Made by a program: the position numbers and the translations under genes
Origin: CAZQYC01 sp043746555
Lineage (GTDB): Bacteria > Pseudomonadota > Gammaproteobacteria > Steroidobacterales > Steroidobacteraceae
Direction of reading: 5' to 3'
Length of the DNA stretch: 31,862 bases
Assembly: GCA_043746555.1 (NCBI GenBank)
Contig: JAYTQU010000067.1
Span: 1 to 31,862, forward strand
In this document: piece by piece, positions 15,245-23,146 of the stretch
Numbering within the stretch: position 1 is the stretch's first letter
Layout of the letters: every line of letters begins with the position of its first letter
Notes under the pieces: generated by a model
Seen by the model: the letters and a program-made list of their open reading frames with translations, nothing else
What the model was told of the DNA's origin: nothing
The model's database searches: none

Positions 15245-17140
15245 TCACATCTGAGGCGTGAGACCTATTCGTCCGAACATCTGCGCGATAGCCGGATTGA
15301 TCGCGACAGCGGCTTGAATGTCTTTGTCGCCATCCGCTTTCAAGCCCTTCTTGATTTCGGCAAGACCAAGTCCGTACAGCGTCCATGGCTTCTTAGGTTG
15401 CAGTTTTTCCGACGCTTTGTAGTCGACGATGGCCTTGTCGTAATTGGCGAGCCGTAGAAAGACCAACGCGCGGTTATCGTAGTCTTGAGAATTGCGCGTT
15501 CCCTTTTTCAACGCGATGTTGCAGTCGGCGAGCGCCAAGTCGAGTTCCTTGTTCGCCATTGCACGTGCAGCGCAGCGACTGGATAACACCTCAGGCAATC
15601 TATCGTCTTTGCGATTCGCGTCGATCCATGCGCCATAACGAACGATCGCATCGTCGAAATCTCCGGCACTCTGGAAGACCTGCGCAATTTGCAAGTGTAG
15701 CGTCGCATCGCTCGGCGCTAAGTTTGCTGCCGCATTCAAATCTTCGCGTGCTCCAATTATGTTTTTTCTTGCAAGACGCATCGAACCGCGCGCTCGCAAT
15801 GCATCGATATAATTCGGCTTGAGCTTCAGCGCCTCGTCGAGATCGTTGATCGCGAGCTGTGGATTCCGATTTTGCCAATGCGCCAGTCCGCGTTGAAAAT
15901 AATTCTCCGAGTCGGCCGCATCCAACTTGATTGCTTGATCGAAGTCGGCGATCGCGCTGACGAAATCGTTTCGACCCGTTGAAGCCGCGCCGCGTCGTTT
16001 AAATCCGTCCGCATCCGTCGGTGTCGCGCGCGTGTCGGTAGCGTTGGATGTTGGGGCTGGTGTCGCTGTTGCCGTTGCTGCGGCAATCGACGCTAACGCG
16101 GGTTTCGGTGTCGGCTTTGATTCCGCTGCCGAGGTTGCCGTTGGCGATGTTGCGGTTGGAGTCGACGCCGTCACCGGAATATTCCTATCGGACCTGTTTG
16201 CTCGCAGATCGAACACTGGGCCACCGTTATACGTAAAATAAATCTTGTGCTGATTGGCGGCCACATAAATGCGATGCGATAGAAAAAAATCCGCACCGAG
16301 CAACATGTCGGTATTACCCAGCAAACTAAGGTCGCCCATGCGTAGACGGGCATTCTTGATTACTTCTCCACCAAGATCGAGACTGTCGAAACGCGCGATC
16401 CAGTTTTCGTGTGTCTGCTTTCCGAGGCCGTGCCCGATTCCCGCCGCCGCGACGTCTTCGTTCTCTGGCTTGATGCCAACTCGGGCGGCGGCATCGAGAT
16501 TTAGTATCGAGCGCCAGGCGCCGGTATCAAACGTGATACGAATTCTTTTCCCATTGATCTTGGCGTGACCGATCAAGTGCGGATGTAGCGGGTCGCGACT
16601 TTCAATTTCAATTTCCGCGACGCTGGCGCCCCCGGCCCAATAAGCAAGCGCTCGACTTCGGCAGTCTTTGGCGCGAAACATTCGGATGAAGCCGTTCGCC
16701 AAATCGAACTCGGTATCGGCACCGCCGAGAACGTTTTGTCCGATGATGCCGTCCCCGTCCTGCGCGAAATTATTGCTCCCAATAAAAAAGTCGACGTCTT
16801 TGATGACGCGACCGCCGCCGAATCCCGCGAGAGTAAATTCTTTCACTCTCGTCAGGCCTGTTTTTTCAAATCCGCCCGTACCGCGCACGGTGATTGGAGA
16901 CGGCCCCACTTTCAGTTGATATTTCTCCGCCGCTTCGCGCGTGAGTATGCTGAAAAACGCACCGCTGTCGGCGAGAAAGTGCGCGGGCTGCCCGTTGATT
17001 GTCCCGGTAATGTGCGGCCGCGTTCCGGCCATCGTGACCGGCAATTCCGCATAGCGCTGTAGCTCGCACTTTTTCTCGGCGTAGGCCGGCAGCGCGATCA
17101 GCAAAGCAGCAGTAATAAACCCAAACGACCGGTAGCGCAT
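15245..17140 (-). CDS. Double retropepsin-like aspartic protease with TPR repeats
   Basis: This 631-residue secreted protein begins with a Sec signal peptide (1-21, Ala-Tyr-Ala). Two retropepsin-like domains follow, each with an active-site triplet: Ala-Asp-Ser-Gly (Asp58) and Phe-Asp-Thr-Gly (Asp205). Each has a matching downstream Gly-(Ile/Ala)-(Ile/Asp)-Gly or Leu-Leu-Gly-Ala-Asp-Phe-Phe block. A low-complexity Thr/Ala/Pro linker (about 323-375) leads to several TPR repeats (about 378-620). Retropepsins work as dimers with one Asp from each half, so the two domains could pair within one chain. The ribosome site GAGGGAA precedes the ATG. The gene lies 68 bases below ilvA on the same strand, but a functional link is unlikely. 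Substrate and partners are unknown. Confidence 0.85.
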   Translation of the reverse strand: MRYRSFGFITAALLIALPAYAEKKCELQRYAELPVTMAGTRPHITGTINGQPAHFLADSGAFFSILTREAAEKYQLKVGPSPITVRGTGGFEKTGLTRVKEFTLAGFGGGRVIKDVDFFIGSNNFAQDGDGIIGQNVLGGADTEFDLANGFIRMFRAKDCRSRALAYWAGGASVAEIEIESRDPLHPHLIGHAKINGKRIRITFDTGAWRSILNLDAAARVGIKPENEDVAAAGIGHGLGKQTHENWIARFDSLDLGGEVIKNARLRMGDLSLLGNTDMLLGADFFLSHRIYVAANQHKIYFTYNGGPVFDLRANRSDRNIPVTASTPTATSPTATSAAESKPTPKPALASIAAATATATPAPTSNATDTRATPTDADGFKRRGAASTGRNDFVSAIADFDQAIKLDAADSENYFQRGLAHWQNRNPQLAINDLDEALKLKPNYIDALRARGSMRLARKNIIGAREDLNAAANLAPSDATLHLQIAQVFQSAGDFDDAIVRYGAWIDANRKDDRLPEVLSSRCAARAMANKELDLALADCNIALKKGTRNSQDYDNRALVFLRLANYDKAIVDYKASEKLQPKKPWTLYGLGLAEIKKGLKADGDKDIQAAVAINPAIAQMFGRIGLTPQM

Positions 17141-17208
17141 GGCAATTCCCTCTTTCTTCGGCTTTTATCGATTGATTATTGAGTAGTCGCTCGTTAAGAA
17201 TTTAATCT

Positions 17209-18729
17209 TCAAGTTCCCAAAAACAACTTATAGGCCGGATTGTTCGTTTCGTCCGAGTAGGGATACTTAAGTTCGTTGATGTGCAGGAGAAAATCCTCGC
17301 TCTCGTTCGCCGGCACTTGTACGCCGGCTAGGACGCGGCCATAGTCGGAGCCATGATTGCGATAGTGAAAGAGGCTGATATTCCAATTTGTTCCGATCGC
17401 CTGCAAGAATTTTAGCAATGCTCCCGGACGTTCCGGAAAAATAAATCGCAACAATCGTTCGCTCGTGAGTCCCGGCGCATGTCCGCCCACCATGTAACGT
17501 ACATGAAGTTTCGCCATTTCGTTGTCGGTCATGTCAACGACGTTATAGCCGCCGTCTTGCAACGACTTGAGAATGGCGTCGCGCTCCTTGCGGCCATTGC
17601 TCAAACCGACGCCAACGAAAATTCGCGCGGCCGCGTCGCTGGCGTAACGATAGTTAAATTCCGTTACGCTGCGCTGACCCAACGCTTGGCAGAAGCGCAG
17701 GAAACTGCCTTTTTCTTCGGGGATTTCCACCGCGAATAGCGCCTCGCGTTGACCGCCGATATCGGCGCGCTCGGCGACATGACGCAAGCGATCGAAGTTG
17801 ATATTTGCGCCGCAGTTAATCGAGACAAACGTTTTGCCTTTGCAATTCTCGCGCGCGATGTATTTTTTGATGCCTGCGATCGACAGTGCGCCGGCCGGTT
17901 CCACCACGGTTCGCGTGTCTTCGAAAATATCTTGGATCGCCGAACACATTTCGTCGGTGTTCACCAGGATCACTTCGTCGATTACTTCCTGACAAACTTT
18001 GAACGGCTCTTCACCGACGCGGCGCACCGCCACGCCATCGGCAAAAGTGCCGACGCGATCGAGCGTGACGCGCTTGCCTGCCTTGAGCGATTCGTACATG
18101 GCGCACGCATCGTCCGGCTCGACGCCGATGATTTTTATTTTTGGATAGAGCGCCTTCACATACGCGCCGACGCCTGCCGCCAGTCCGCCGCCGCCCACCG
18201 CGATGAAGATCGCATCGATTTGTTCACCGGCTTTCTGTCTGAGAATCTCCATTCCCACGGTTCCTTGACCCGCAATCACATCGACGTCATCGAAAGGATG
18301 CACAAACGTCAGTCCGCGTTCGCGCGTGAGTTGCATCGCGTGTTCGTAGGCTTGATCGAAGTCGTCGCCATGCAGCACCGCTTCGCCGCCAAAATCGATG
18401 ACCGCTTGAACTTTAATGCTCGGTGTTGTTTTGGGCATCACGATGGTGGCGTGAATGCCGCGACGCTTCGCCGCTAGCGCGACACCTTGTGCGTGATTGC
18501 CGGCCGACGCGCAAATCACGCCGCGTTGCGCAACGGTGTCCGATAGATGCGCAATTTTGTTGTAAGCGCCGCGCAGTTTGAAGGAAAACACCGGTTGCAT
18601 GTCTTCGCGTTTCAACAGCACCGTGTTGCCAAGGCGACGCGATAAACGTCGCGCTTCGTCGAGCGGCGTTTCGATTGCCACGTCGTAAACACGCGCTTTG
18701 AGAACGCGTTCGAGATAAGAGTCAGTCAT
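17209..18729 (-). CDS. ilvA: Threonine ammonia-lyase, biosynthetic
   Basis: This 506-residue enzyme converts threonine to 2-oxobutanoate and ammonia with pyridoxal phosphate, the first step of isoleucine synthesis. The PLP lysine is Lys51 in Ser-Phe-Lys-Leu-Arg-Gly-Ala-Tyr. The phosphate loop Gly-Gly-Gly-Gly-Leu-Ala-Ala-Gly lies near residue 180, and the substrate block Ser-Ala-Gly-Asn-His-Ala-Gln-Gly is at about 75-82. Two C-terminal ACT-like regulatory domains (about 330-415 and 425-505) contain the Arg-Pro-Gly-Ala-Leu-Leu-Lys-Phe motif. They mark the isoleucine-inhibited biosynthetic form and match E. coli IlvA in length. No attenuator leader is visible upstream. It reads toward the aspartic protease gene. 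Confidence 0.96.
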   Translation of the reverse strand: MTDSYLERVLKARVYDVAIETPLDEARRLSRRLGNTVLLKREDMQPVFSFKLRGAYNKIAHLSDTVAQRGVICASAGNHAQGVALAAKRRGIHATIVMPKTTPSIKVQAVIDFGGEAVLHGDDFDQAYEHAMQLTRERGLTFVHPFDDVDVIAGQGTVGMEILRQKAGEQIDAIFIAVGGGGLAAGVGAYVKALYPKIKIIGVEPDDACAMYESLKAGKRVTLDRVGTFADGVAVRRVGEEPFKVCQEVIDEVILVNTDEMCSAIQDIFEDTRTVVEPAGALSIAGIKKYIARENCKGKTFVSINCGANINFDRLRHVAERADIGGQREALFAVEIPEEKGSFLRFCQALGQRSVTEFNYRYASDAAARIFVGVGLSNGRKERDAILKSLQDGGYNVVDMTDNEMAKLHVRYMVGGHAPGLTSERLLRFIFPERPGALLKFLQAIGTNWNISLFHYRNHGSDYGRVLAGVQVPANESEDFLLHINELKYPYSDETNNPAYKLFLGT

Positions 18730-18866
18730 GGAGAGCGTAATTTGTTGTGGAACGGCGACTACGTTAGCAGGAAGGGTCGTACGGAGCTACAGCCGAGCGG
18801 CAAGAATTAACTTTTGGCGCGAAGCAACCTGTTGCCCGCTGCCGTAGTCGGCTATCCTCTCTGGCT

Positions 18867-20204
18867 ATGAATTCTCCTTCGCATATAAATCGACGCGAAT
18901 TACTGACGGCTATAGGCGGGACAGCCTTCATCGACGGAGCGGCTCAAGCGGCGGCGGAATTGCCGATTTCGACGCGCGAATTGTGGGACTGGGTTCGCGC
19001 ACAACAAGTTCTCGATCCAACCATCACCTATCTCGATACGGGTTCGGTGGGACCTGGTCTGCGCGCCGCGTTGGCCACGGAGTATCGGCAACAAGAGCAA
19101 TTCAATAGCGATGTCGCCGCCTATCAGGCGGCCTATCTTTCTCCCTCCGCGCTCGGCGCAACCTTGAAGCGGTTGAGCGCGCTGCTGGATTGCAAACCCG
19201 ACGAAATTACGATCACTCAGGGCGCCACCGAAGCGCTGGGCATGGTCGCGAACGGATTGCGGCAACAGTTGATGCGCGGTGATGAAGTGATCGTCACCTC
19301 ACATGCGCACGGCAGCGCGATTTATCCGTGGTTACTACAAGCACAGCAGAGCGGCATTGTGGTCAAGCAAGTCGCGTTACCGAGTCCGCTCACCGGACCG
19401 GAGCAACCACTAGGCTTGATCGCAGCCGCCGTCACCGATAAAACACGCGTGATCGCCTTCAGTCATTTGCAATACACCGACGGGGCGATACTGCCGGTTG
19501 CCGACATTTGCACGTTCGCGCGACAACGCAACATTCTGAGTGTGGTGGATGGCGCGCAGGCGTGCGGCTCGCTCGATATTTCGATCGCCGATTTTAACTG
19601 TGATTTTTACGCCGCCAGCTTGCACAAGTGGCTCAACGGTCCGTATGGACTTGGATTGCTGTACGTCCGCCGCGAATTGTTAGCCTCTTTATCGCCCACT
19701 AGCGTCGACAGCAACCTGGGTTGGTATGTTATCAATCGCTTCGGTCAAGCCGGCATCGACGATGAAGTGCAGCGCGCGGCTTGGCCGGCAACGCTCGCCA
19801 AGTTTGGCTGCAATGTGCGTTTTTTGGGTCCGCAACTCAAAGCGCTGGAGTCCGCGCTCGATTTTCGCGAACAACTGGGGGCGGACCGCATCCAAGCGCG
19901 CATTCGCGAATTGGCAATTTATGCGCGCCTGCGGCTGCAACCGTTAAGCGATTTGCAGATTCTCACGCCGGCTCAACCCGGCATGTGGGGCGGCATTCTG
20001 GCCATGCACCCGCAACGGGTCTCCGCGCAAGAACTGACGCAGCGGTTGAGACGCAACAATAAGATTGTCGTTAGCGCAATCGCTCATCCGGCATCCACCG
20101 TCGCATTTCCGGAAGGCACACCGGAATTTTCCGCGCTACGCGTCTGTCTCCACATTTACAATTCGCACGACGACGTCGAACGTTTAGTGCGAGCCTTGCA
20201 ATAA
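18867..20204 (+). CDS. Class V aminotransferase-fold PLP enzyme, Tat-like N-terminus
   Basis: This 445-residue protein has the class V aminotransferase fold used by cysteine desulfurases and isopenicillin-N epimerase relatives. PLP-site residues visible are Asp228 in Val-Val-Asp-Gly-Ala-Gln, the Schiff-base Lys254 in Ser-Leu-His-Lys-Trp-Leu, and the ring-stacking His146 region in Ser-His-Ala-His-Gly. The N-terminus has Asn-Arg-Arg-Glu-Leu-Leu followed by a short hydrophobic stretch and Ala-Gln-Ala-Ala. This resembles a twin-arginine export signal, unusual for a PLP enzyme because the cofactor-loaded protein would be folded before export. No catalytic Cys loop of desulfurases was recognised. 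It is divergent from ilvA with 137 bases between. The substrate is unknown. Confidence 0.87.
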   Translation: MNSPSHINRRELLTAIGGTAFIDGAAQAAAELPISTRELWDWVRAQQVLDPTITYLDTGSVGPGLRAALATEYRQQEQFNSDVAAYQAAYLSPSALGATLKRLSALLDCKPDEITITQGATEALGMVANGLRQQLMRGDEVIVTSHAHGSAIYPWLLQAQQSGIVVKQVALPSPLTGPEQPLGLIAAAVTDKTRVIAFSHLQYTDGAILPVADICTFARQRNILSVVDGAQACGSLDISIADFNCDFYAASLHKWLNGPYGLGLLYVRRELLASLSPTSVDSNLGWYVINRFGQAGIDDEVQRAAWPATLAKFGCNVRFLGPQLKALESALDFREQLGADRIQARIRELAIYARLRLQPLSDLQILTPAQPGMWGGILAMHPQRVSAQELTQRLRRNNKIVVSAIAHPASTVAFPEGTPEFSALRVCLHIYNSHDDVERLVRALQ

Positions 20205-20349
20205 GCTCACTTACTGCGCTCTCCACCGGATTCTCGCAGACCGCTATGAAAGTATTTGCTCGCCGATTTATTCCGTCATTGCCCAGCGGCATTGCACTTG
20301 CAACGAATACCCTGTTCTGACCGACACGCGCGGATCGCTTTTTAAGCTT

Positions 20350-20772
20350 ATGGAACTCACGTATCAAGTTTTGGTCGGCGCAACGGCTGCGCTGTTAGCA
20401 AGTTTGTTTAATGCCGCGCTGGCGCCGAGTTACGCACGGCTGCGCGCAAGAGCCAATGACGAGTGGCGCGCAAAATCGTTGCGATCGCAGCTAGCGGAGA
20501 TTGGTGTCCAGCTGGTTGCAGGCGCAGGACTCGGAATGCTCTTTTGGCTGAGCTGGGGACTGGCGGCCATTGTCGGCGTACCCTGGTGGTTACGAGGTTC
20601 GTCGTTCGCATTAATTCTGTGGAGCGTTTGCTGCTTACCCACGCTGGCGATCCAATTGCTCGCAACGCGACTGCATTGGTCTACGGCATTAATTTACGCG
20701 ATCGAATGGCTGATCATCTTCGCGGCTGTCGGACTCGCCTGTTCGTGGGGCTGGGCTAAGGCAGTGCAATAA
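20350..20772 (+). CDS. Hypothetical membrane protein, four segments
   Basis: This 140-residue protein has hydrophobic segments near residues 5-25, 52-78, 85-107 and 112-135. A charged stretch (Arg-Leu-Arg-Ala-Arg-Ala-Asn-Asp-Glu-Trp-Arg) lies between the first two. No family is recognised. The ATG at 20350 is the only sensible start, although no clear ribosome site precedes it. It lies 145 bases after the aminotransferase on the same strand and converges with the hydrolase gene, 10 bases away. Confidence 0.65.
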   Translation: MELTYQVLVGATAALLASLFNAALAPSYARLRARANDEWRAKSLRSQLAEIGVQLVAGAGLGMLFWLSWGLAAIVGVPWWLRGSSFALILWSVCCLPTLAIQLLATRLHWSTALIYAIEWLIIFAAVGLACSWGWAKAVQ

Positions 20773-20782
20773 ATCGCAAAAT

Positions 20783-21628
20783 TCAGCGATCCAAAAATTC
20801 CCGCGTCAACTGCGAAATTTTAAGCGGCGCAGCCACCAGCGCATAGTTACCGCAATCCTGAAGCTCCACCAGCGACCCCTGCGAGAGACTCGACTTGGCG
20901 CGCAGCGTTTGCTCGCGTAAATCGTCGCTCGGACAAAGCACTAACGTCGGCAATCGCAACAATGGTAGACGTTGCGCGACCGGATACTCTTGCATCGCCG
21001 TGCGCAGGCTGTGCTCAGCGGCGCCCGCGCGCAGATGATCGATAAAGAGATTTTGCTGGGCGAGCGGCGCGACATTCGTAACGCGCGTTGCGGAAAACTT
21101 GAGCCACTCCTCAGCGACATTTGTGGCGACATTCATCTCGACATCGACGCGCGGCGCGATCTGGCGCAAGGCCGGTTGACTCATATAGGGAATCGACAAC
21201 AACACGACGCGGCGAACTTGCGGACCGCGATTGGCCGCTACTTCCGCGGCGATCAGCGCACCGGCTTCCACGCCGAGCAAATCGAAAGTCCGTAAGCGCA
21301 GAGCGGCGACGAAATCGGCGACTGCTCCGGCATAGTCGGCAATCGACGGCGCACCGCTCGCATTGTCGGAGGTACCGTGCCCCGGCAAGTCGAGCGCGTA
21401 CACACTGCGATCGCGACCGAGTTCGGGCAAAATTGCGGCGAACGCGCGATTCGAACCGCCGGCGTGATGCAAACAGATGAGCGGCGTACGTTCATCGAAA
21501 CCGCCCCCCGATGGGTAAGCGGTAGCGACATGCATTTGGCCATAGCGGCAGTCGGCGTAACTGCGACGCACGTTAACGGTGGCGGGCATGATGTTGGGAA
21601 TCGCGCTGCGTTTCCTGACAGAAGTCAC
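20783..21628 (-). CDS. Alpha/beta-hydrolase-fold protein lacking the usual Ser and His
   Basis: This protein has 281 residues from a GTG start at 21628, chosen because AGGAG lies ten bases upstream; an ATG at 21589 is an alternative. The fold is clear: Leu-His-His-Ala-Gly-Gly-Ser (oxyanion region), Leu-Asp-Leu-Pro-Gly-His-Gly-Thr-Ser, and a nucleophile-elbow position reading Gly-Val-Glu-Ala-Gly (Glu121) where hydrolases have Gly-x-Ser-x-Gly. Near the C-terminus the usual Gly-His is Gly-Asn (Asn261). Two of three triad residues are therefore changed, which argues against ordinary esterase activity. Some alpha/beta-fold proteins work with other residues or serve as binding proteins. It follows the porin gene on the same strand after 228 bases. 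Confidence 0.8.
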   Translation of the reverse strand: MTSVRKRSAIPNIMPATVNVRRSYADCRYGQMHVATAYPSGGGFDERTPLICLHHAGGSNRAFAAILPELGRDRSVYALDLPGHGTSDNASGAPSIADYAGAVADFVAALRLRTFDLLGVEAGALIAAEVAANRGPQVRRVVLLSIPYMSQPALRQIAPRVDVEMNVATNVAEEWLKFSATRVTNVAPLAQQNLFIDHLRAGAAEHSLRTAMQEYPVAQRLPLLRLPTLVLCPSDDLREQTLRAKSSLSQGSLVELQDCGNYALVAAPLKISQLTREFLDR

Positions 21629-21761
21629 AGTGTCGTTGCTCCTGAGACCGTAGAGATAGGCCGACACTCTAGGGAAATAGCGCGCCGACAACCCTGAACC
21701 AAGTCTCAAGTTCAGCGTGATTCTATTGAACTGGATCGCAGGATGGAAAGGGGGCGAGAGT

Positions 21762-21780
21762 GTCGATTTTCTAAATCGAC
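21762..21780 (-). terminator. Stem-loop below the nitrate operon
   Basis: Arms GTCGATTT (21762-21769) and AAATCGAC (21773-21780) form a perfect 8-bp stem with a three-base loop, 77 bases after the porin stop. There is no T run after it on the minus strand, so it may be an mRNA 3'-end stabiliser rather than an intrinsic terminator. Confidence 0.4.
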
Positions 21781-21856
21781 TGAGCACCTACCTTAGCTTT
21801 GATCTCCTCGCCCCGTATTTCGAAGTCTCGGGTTCCAAGTCTTCAGACTATTTTCG

Positions 21857-23092
21857 CTACCAAACATACTCCAACTGCAACCAGAGCTTGGTGGTATCGG
21901 TGGCAAATTTGTCGGCGTTGTAATCCGCATATTTCACGGCGGCGGTAAAGCGTTGCAGTTTGGCCTGCAACAGCAAATCCACTTCCGAACCGTAATTGAT
22001 CGACAAGCGCTGCGATTCAAACTTGTGATAGCTCGCGACGGCCGATACGGTATCGAATGGTCCAACGCCTTTCTTGTTCCAACCCAGATTGACGTAACGA
22101 TCGTCGATCCCATTGGCGGGAGTGGTGAGGAACTTGTCCGCCCAACCTTGAAATTTGTGAAGCGTCGCGAGCGGCGTCGTGAATCCTTTAACGCCGTTGC
22201 CATCTAAAATCTCGACGCCGACACCACCGCTGAACTGCCGAAATGTCGCCGTGAGTTCGCCAAAATAGTAATCGTCCGCAAAACTCAAGGGATTCGATCC
22301 ATAGTCGCTCTGATGCGCGAACGCAGCGACATACGAAAGCTTCACCTTACCAATGGGATGTTGGCCGCTATAGCGCAACCCGTAAGTTGAAGTTGAATCC
22401 CCCGCTGCGGTTGCCACCCCGACGATGGGATCGAAATCGAGTAAGTAAGCATAGCCGGTGAATTTTCCCACGGGCGCTTGATACGATGCATTGGCCAAGA
22501 AGCCGTTGCCCTGGTACTCGCCCTGCGGCGAACTTTTTCCGAATACACGATTGACTCGATCCAGATACGTCGCATCGATGTTGAGATTTTTGACGCTCTT
22601 ATTCACGACGCGAAGCGCATCGAACGTCTGCTCGTTCTGTCGCCAGCCGACATTACCGACGAAGCGTTGATCGTCGATATTGATTCGCTGCCGACCGAGC
22701 GTGATGGTCGTGCCGTCAATCGACGTGTTCGTCAATTGCAAACGATTGATCTCTTTATTTTTCGGATCGGCGACCACAGGGAACGCGGTCTTACCGTTCA
22801 CGGTGCTGTTGAAGTCGCTCTTCCATAGTTCGACAAACTCGCCTTCCGCCAGCAAAGCGGTATTCCAAGCTTTGCCGGTCTCAAACCCGAGTCGCGCTCG
22901 TACGGTACCTGCTTCAGCGTTATTGACGATAGGCGCTTGGTCTACTTCCTCGTAGCGCAATCGCACATCGACGATCGGTTTCCATTCGCCGAACGCGCCA
23001 CTGACCGGATTGGCGTGCGCGGCATTTGCAGACGCCATGATCAACGCACAGGCTGCCGTTAGTTTCAGACTCTTCTGCATCGCAATCGACAT
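21857..23092 (-). CDS. Outer-membrane porin, alginate-export family, nitrate-operon linked
   Basis: This 411-residue protein has a Sec signal peptide (to about residue 28, Ala-His-Ala). Many short amphipathic strands follow, and it ends in an aromatic residue (Glu-Tyr-Val-Trp), as outer-membrane barrels do. The blocks Arg-Leu-Arg-Tyr-Glu-x-Val-Asp-Gln near the start and Thr-Leu-Gly-Arg-Gln-Arg-Ile are typical of the alginate-export-like porin family. An AGGAG ribosome site stands before the ATG at 23092. The gene is the last of the nrtA-nrtB-nrtCD unit, 54 bases after nrtCD. By context it probably lets nitrate or a related anion through the outer membrane, not alginate. Confidence 0.85.
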   Translation of the reverse strand: MSIAMQKSLKLTAACALIMASANAAHANPVSGAFGEWKPIVDVRLRYEEVDQAPIVNNAEAGTVRARLGFETGKAWNTALLAEGEFVELWKSDFNSTVNGKTAFPVVADPKNKEINRLQLTNTSIDGTTITLGRQRINIDDQRFVGNVGWRQNEQTFDALRVVNKSVKNLNIDATYLDRVNRVFGKSSPQGEYQGNGFLANASYQAPVGKFTGYAYLLDFDPIVGVATAAGDSTSTYGLRYSGQHPIGKVKLSYVAAFAHQSDYGSNPLSFADDYYFGELTATFRQFSGGVGVEILDGNGVKGFTTPLATLHKFQGWADKFLTTPANGIDDRYVNLGWNKKGVGPFDTVSAVASYHKFESQRLSINYGSEVDLLLQAKLQRFTAAVKYADYNADKFATDTTKLWLQLEYVW

Positions 23093-23146
23093 TGTGTTCT
23101 CCTCAGTGGTACTTGAATGGTACTTGTATGAATTCGAAATAACTTT

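Noticed and set aside
14974..15261. 95-codon open frame in the 616-base gap
   Set aside because: There is no ribosome site, no family pattern, and it runs into the convergent protease gene.
17749..18477. Long open frame (242 codons) on the plus strand inside ilvA
   Set aside because: It lies wholly antisense to a strongly conserved gene, is rich in Arg/His/Asp from reverse codons, and has no recognisable domain.
18757..18849. Inverted repeat GACTACG / CGTAGTC between ilvA and the aminotransferase
   Set aside because: The arms are only seven bases and 79 bases apart, so this is likely chance.
21629..21787. Longer N-terminus of the hydrolase-fold protein from the ATG at 21787
   Set aside because: The added residues are basic and unlike the fold; a GTG with AGGAG upstream at 21628 fits better.
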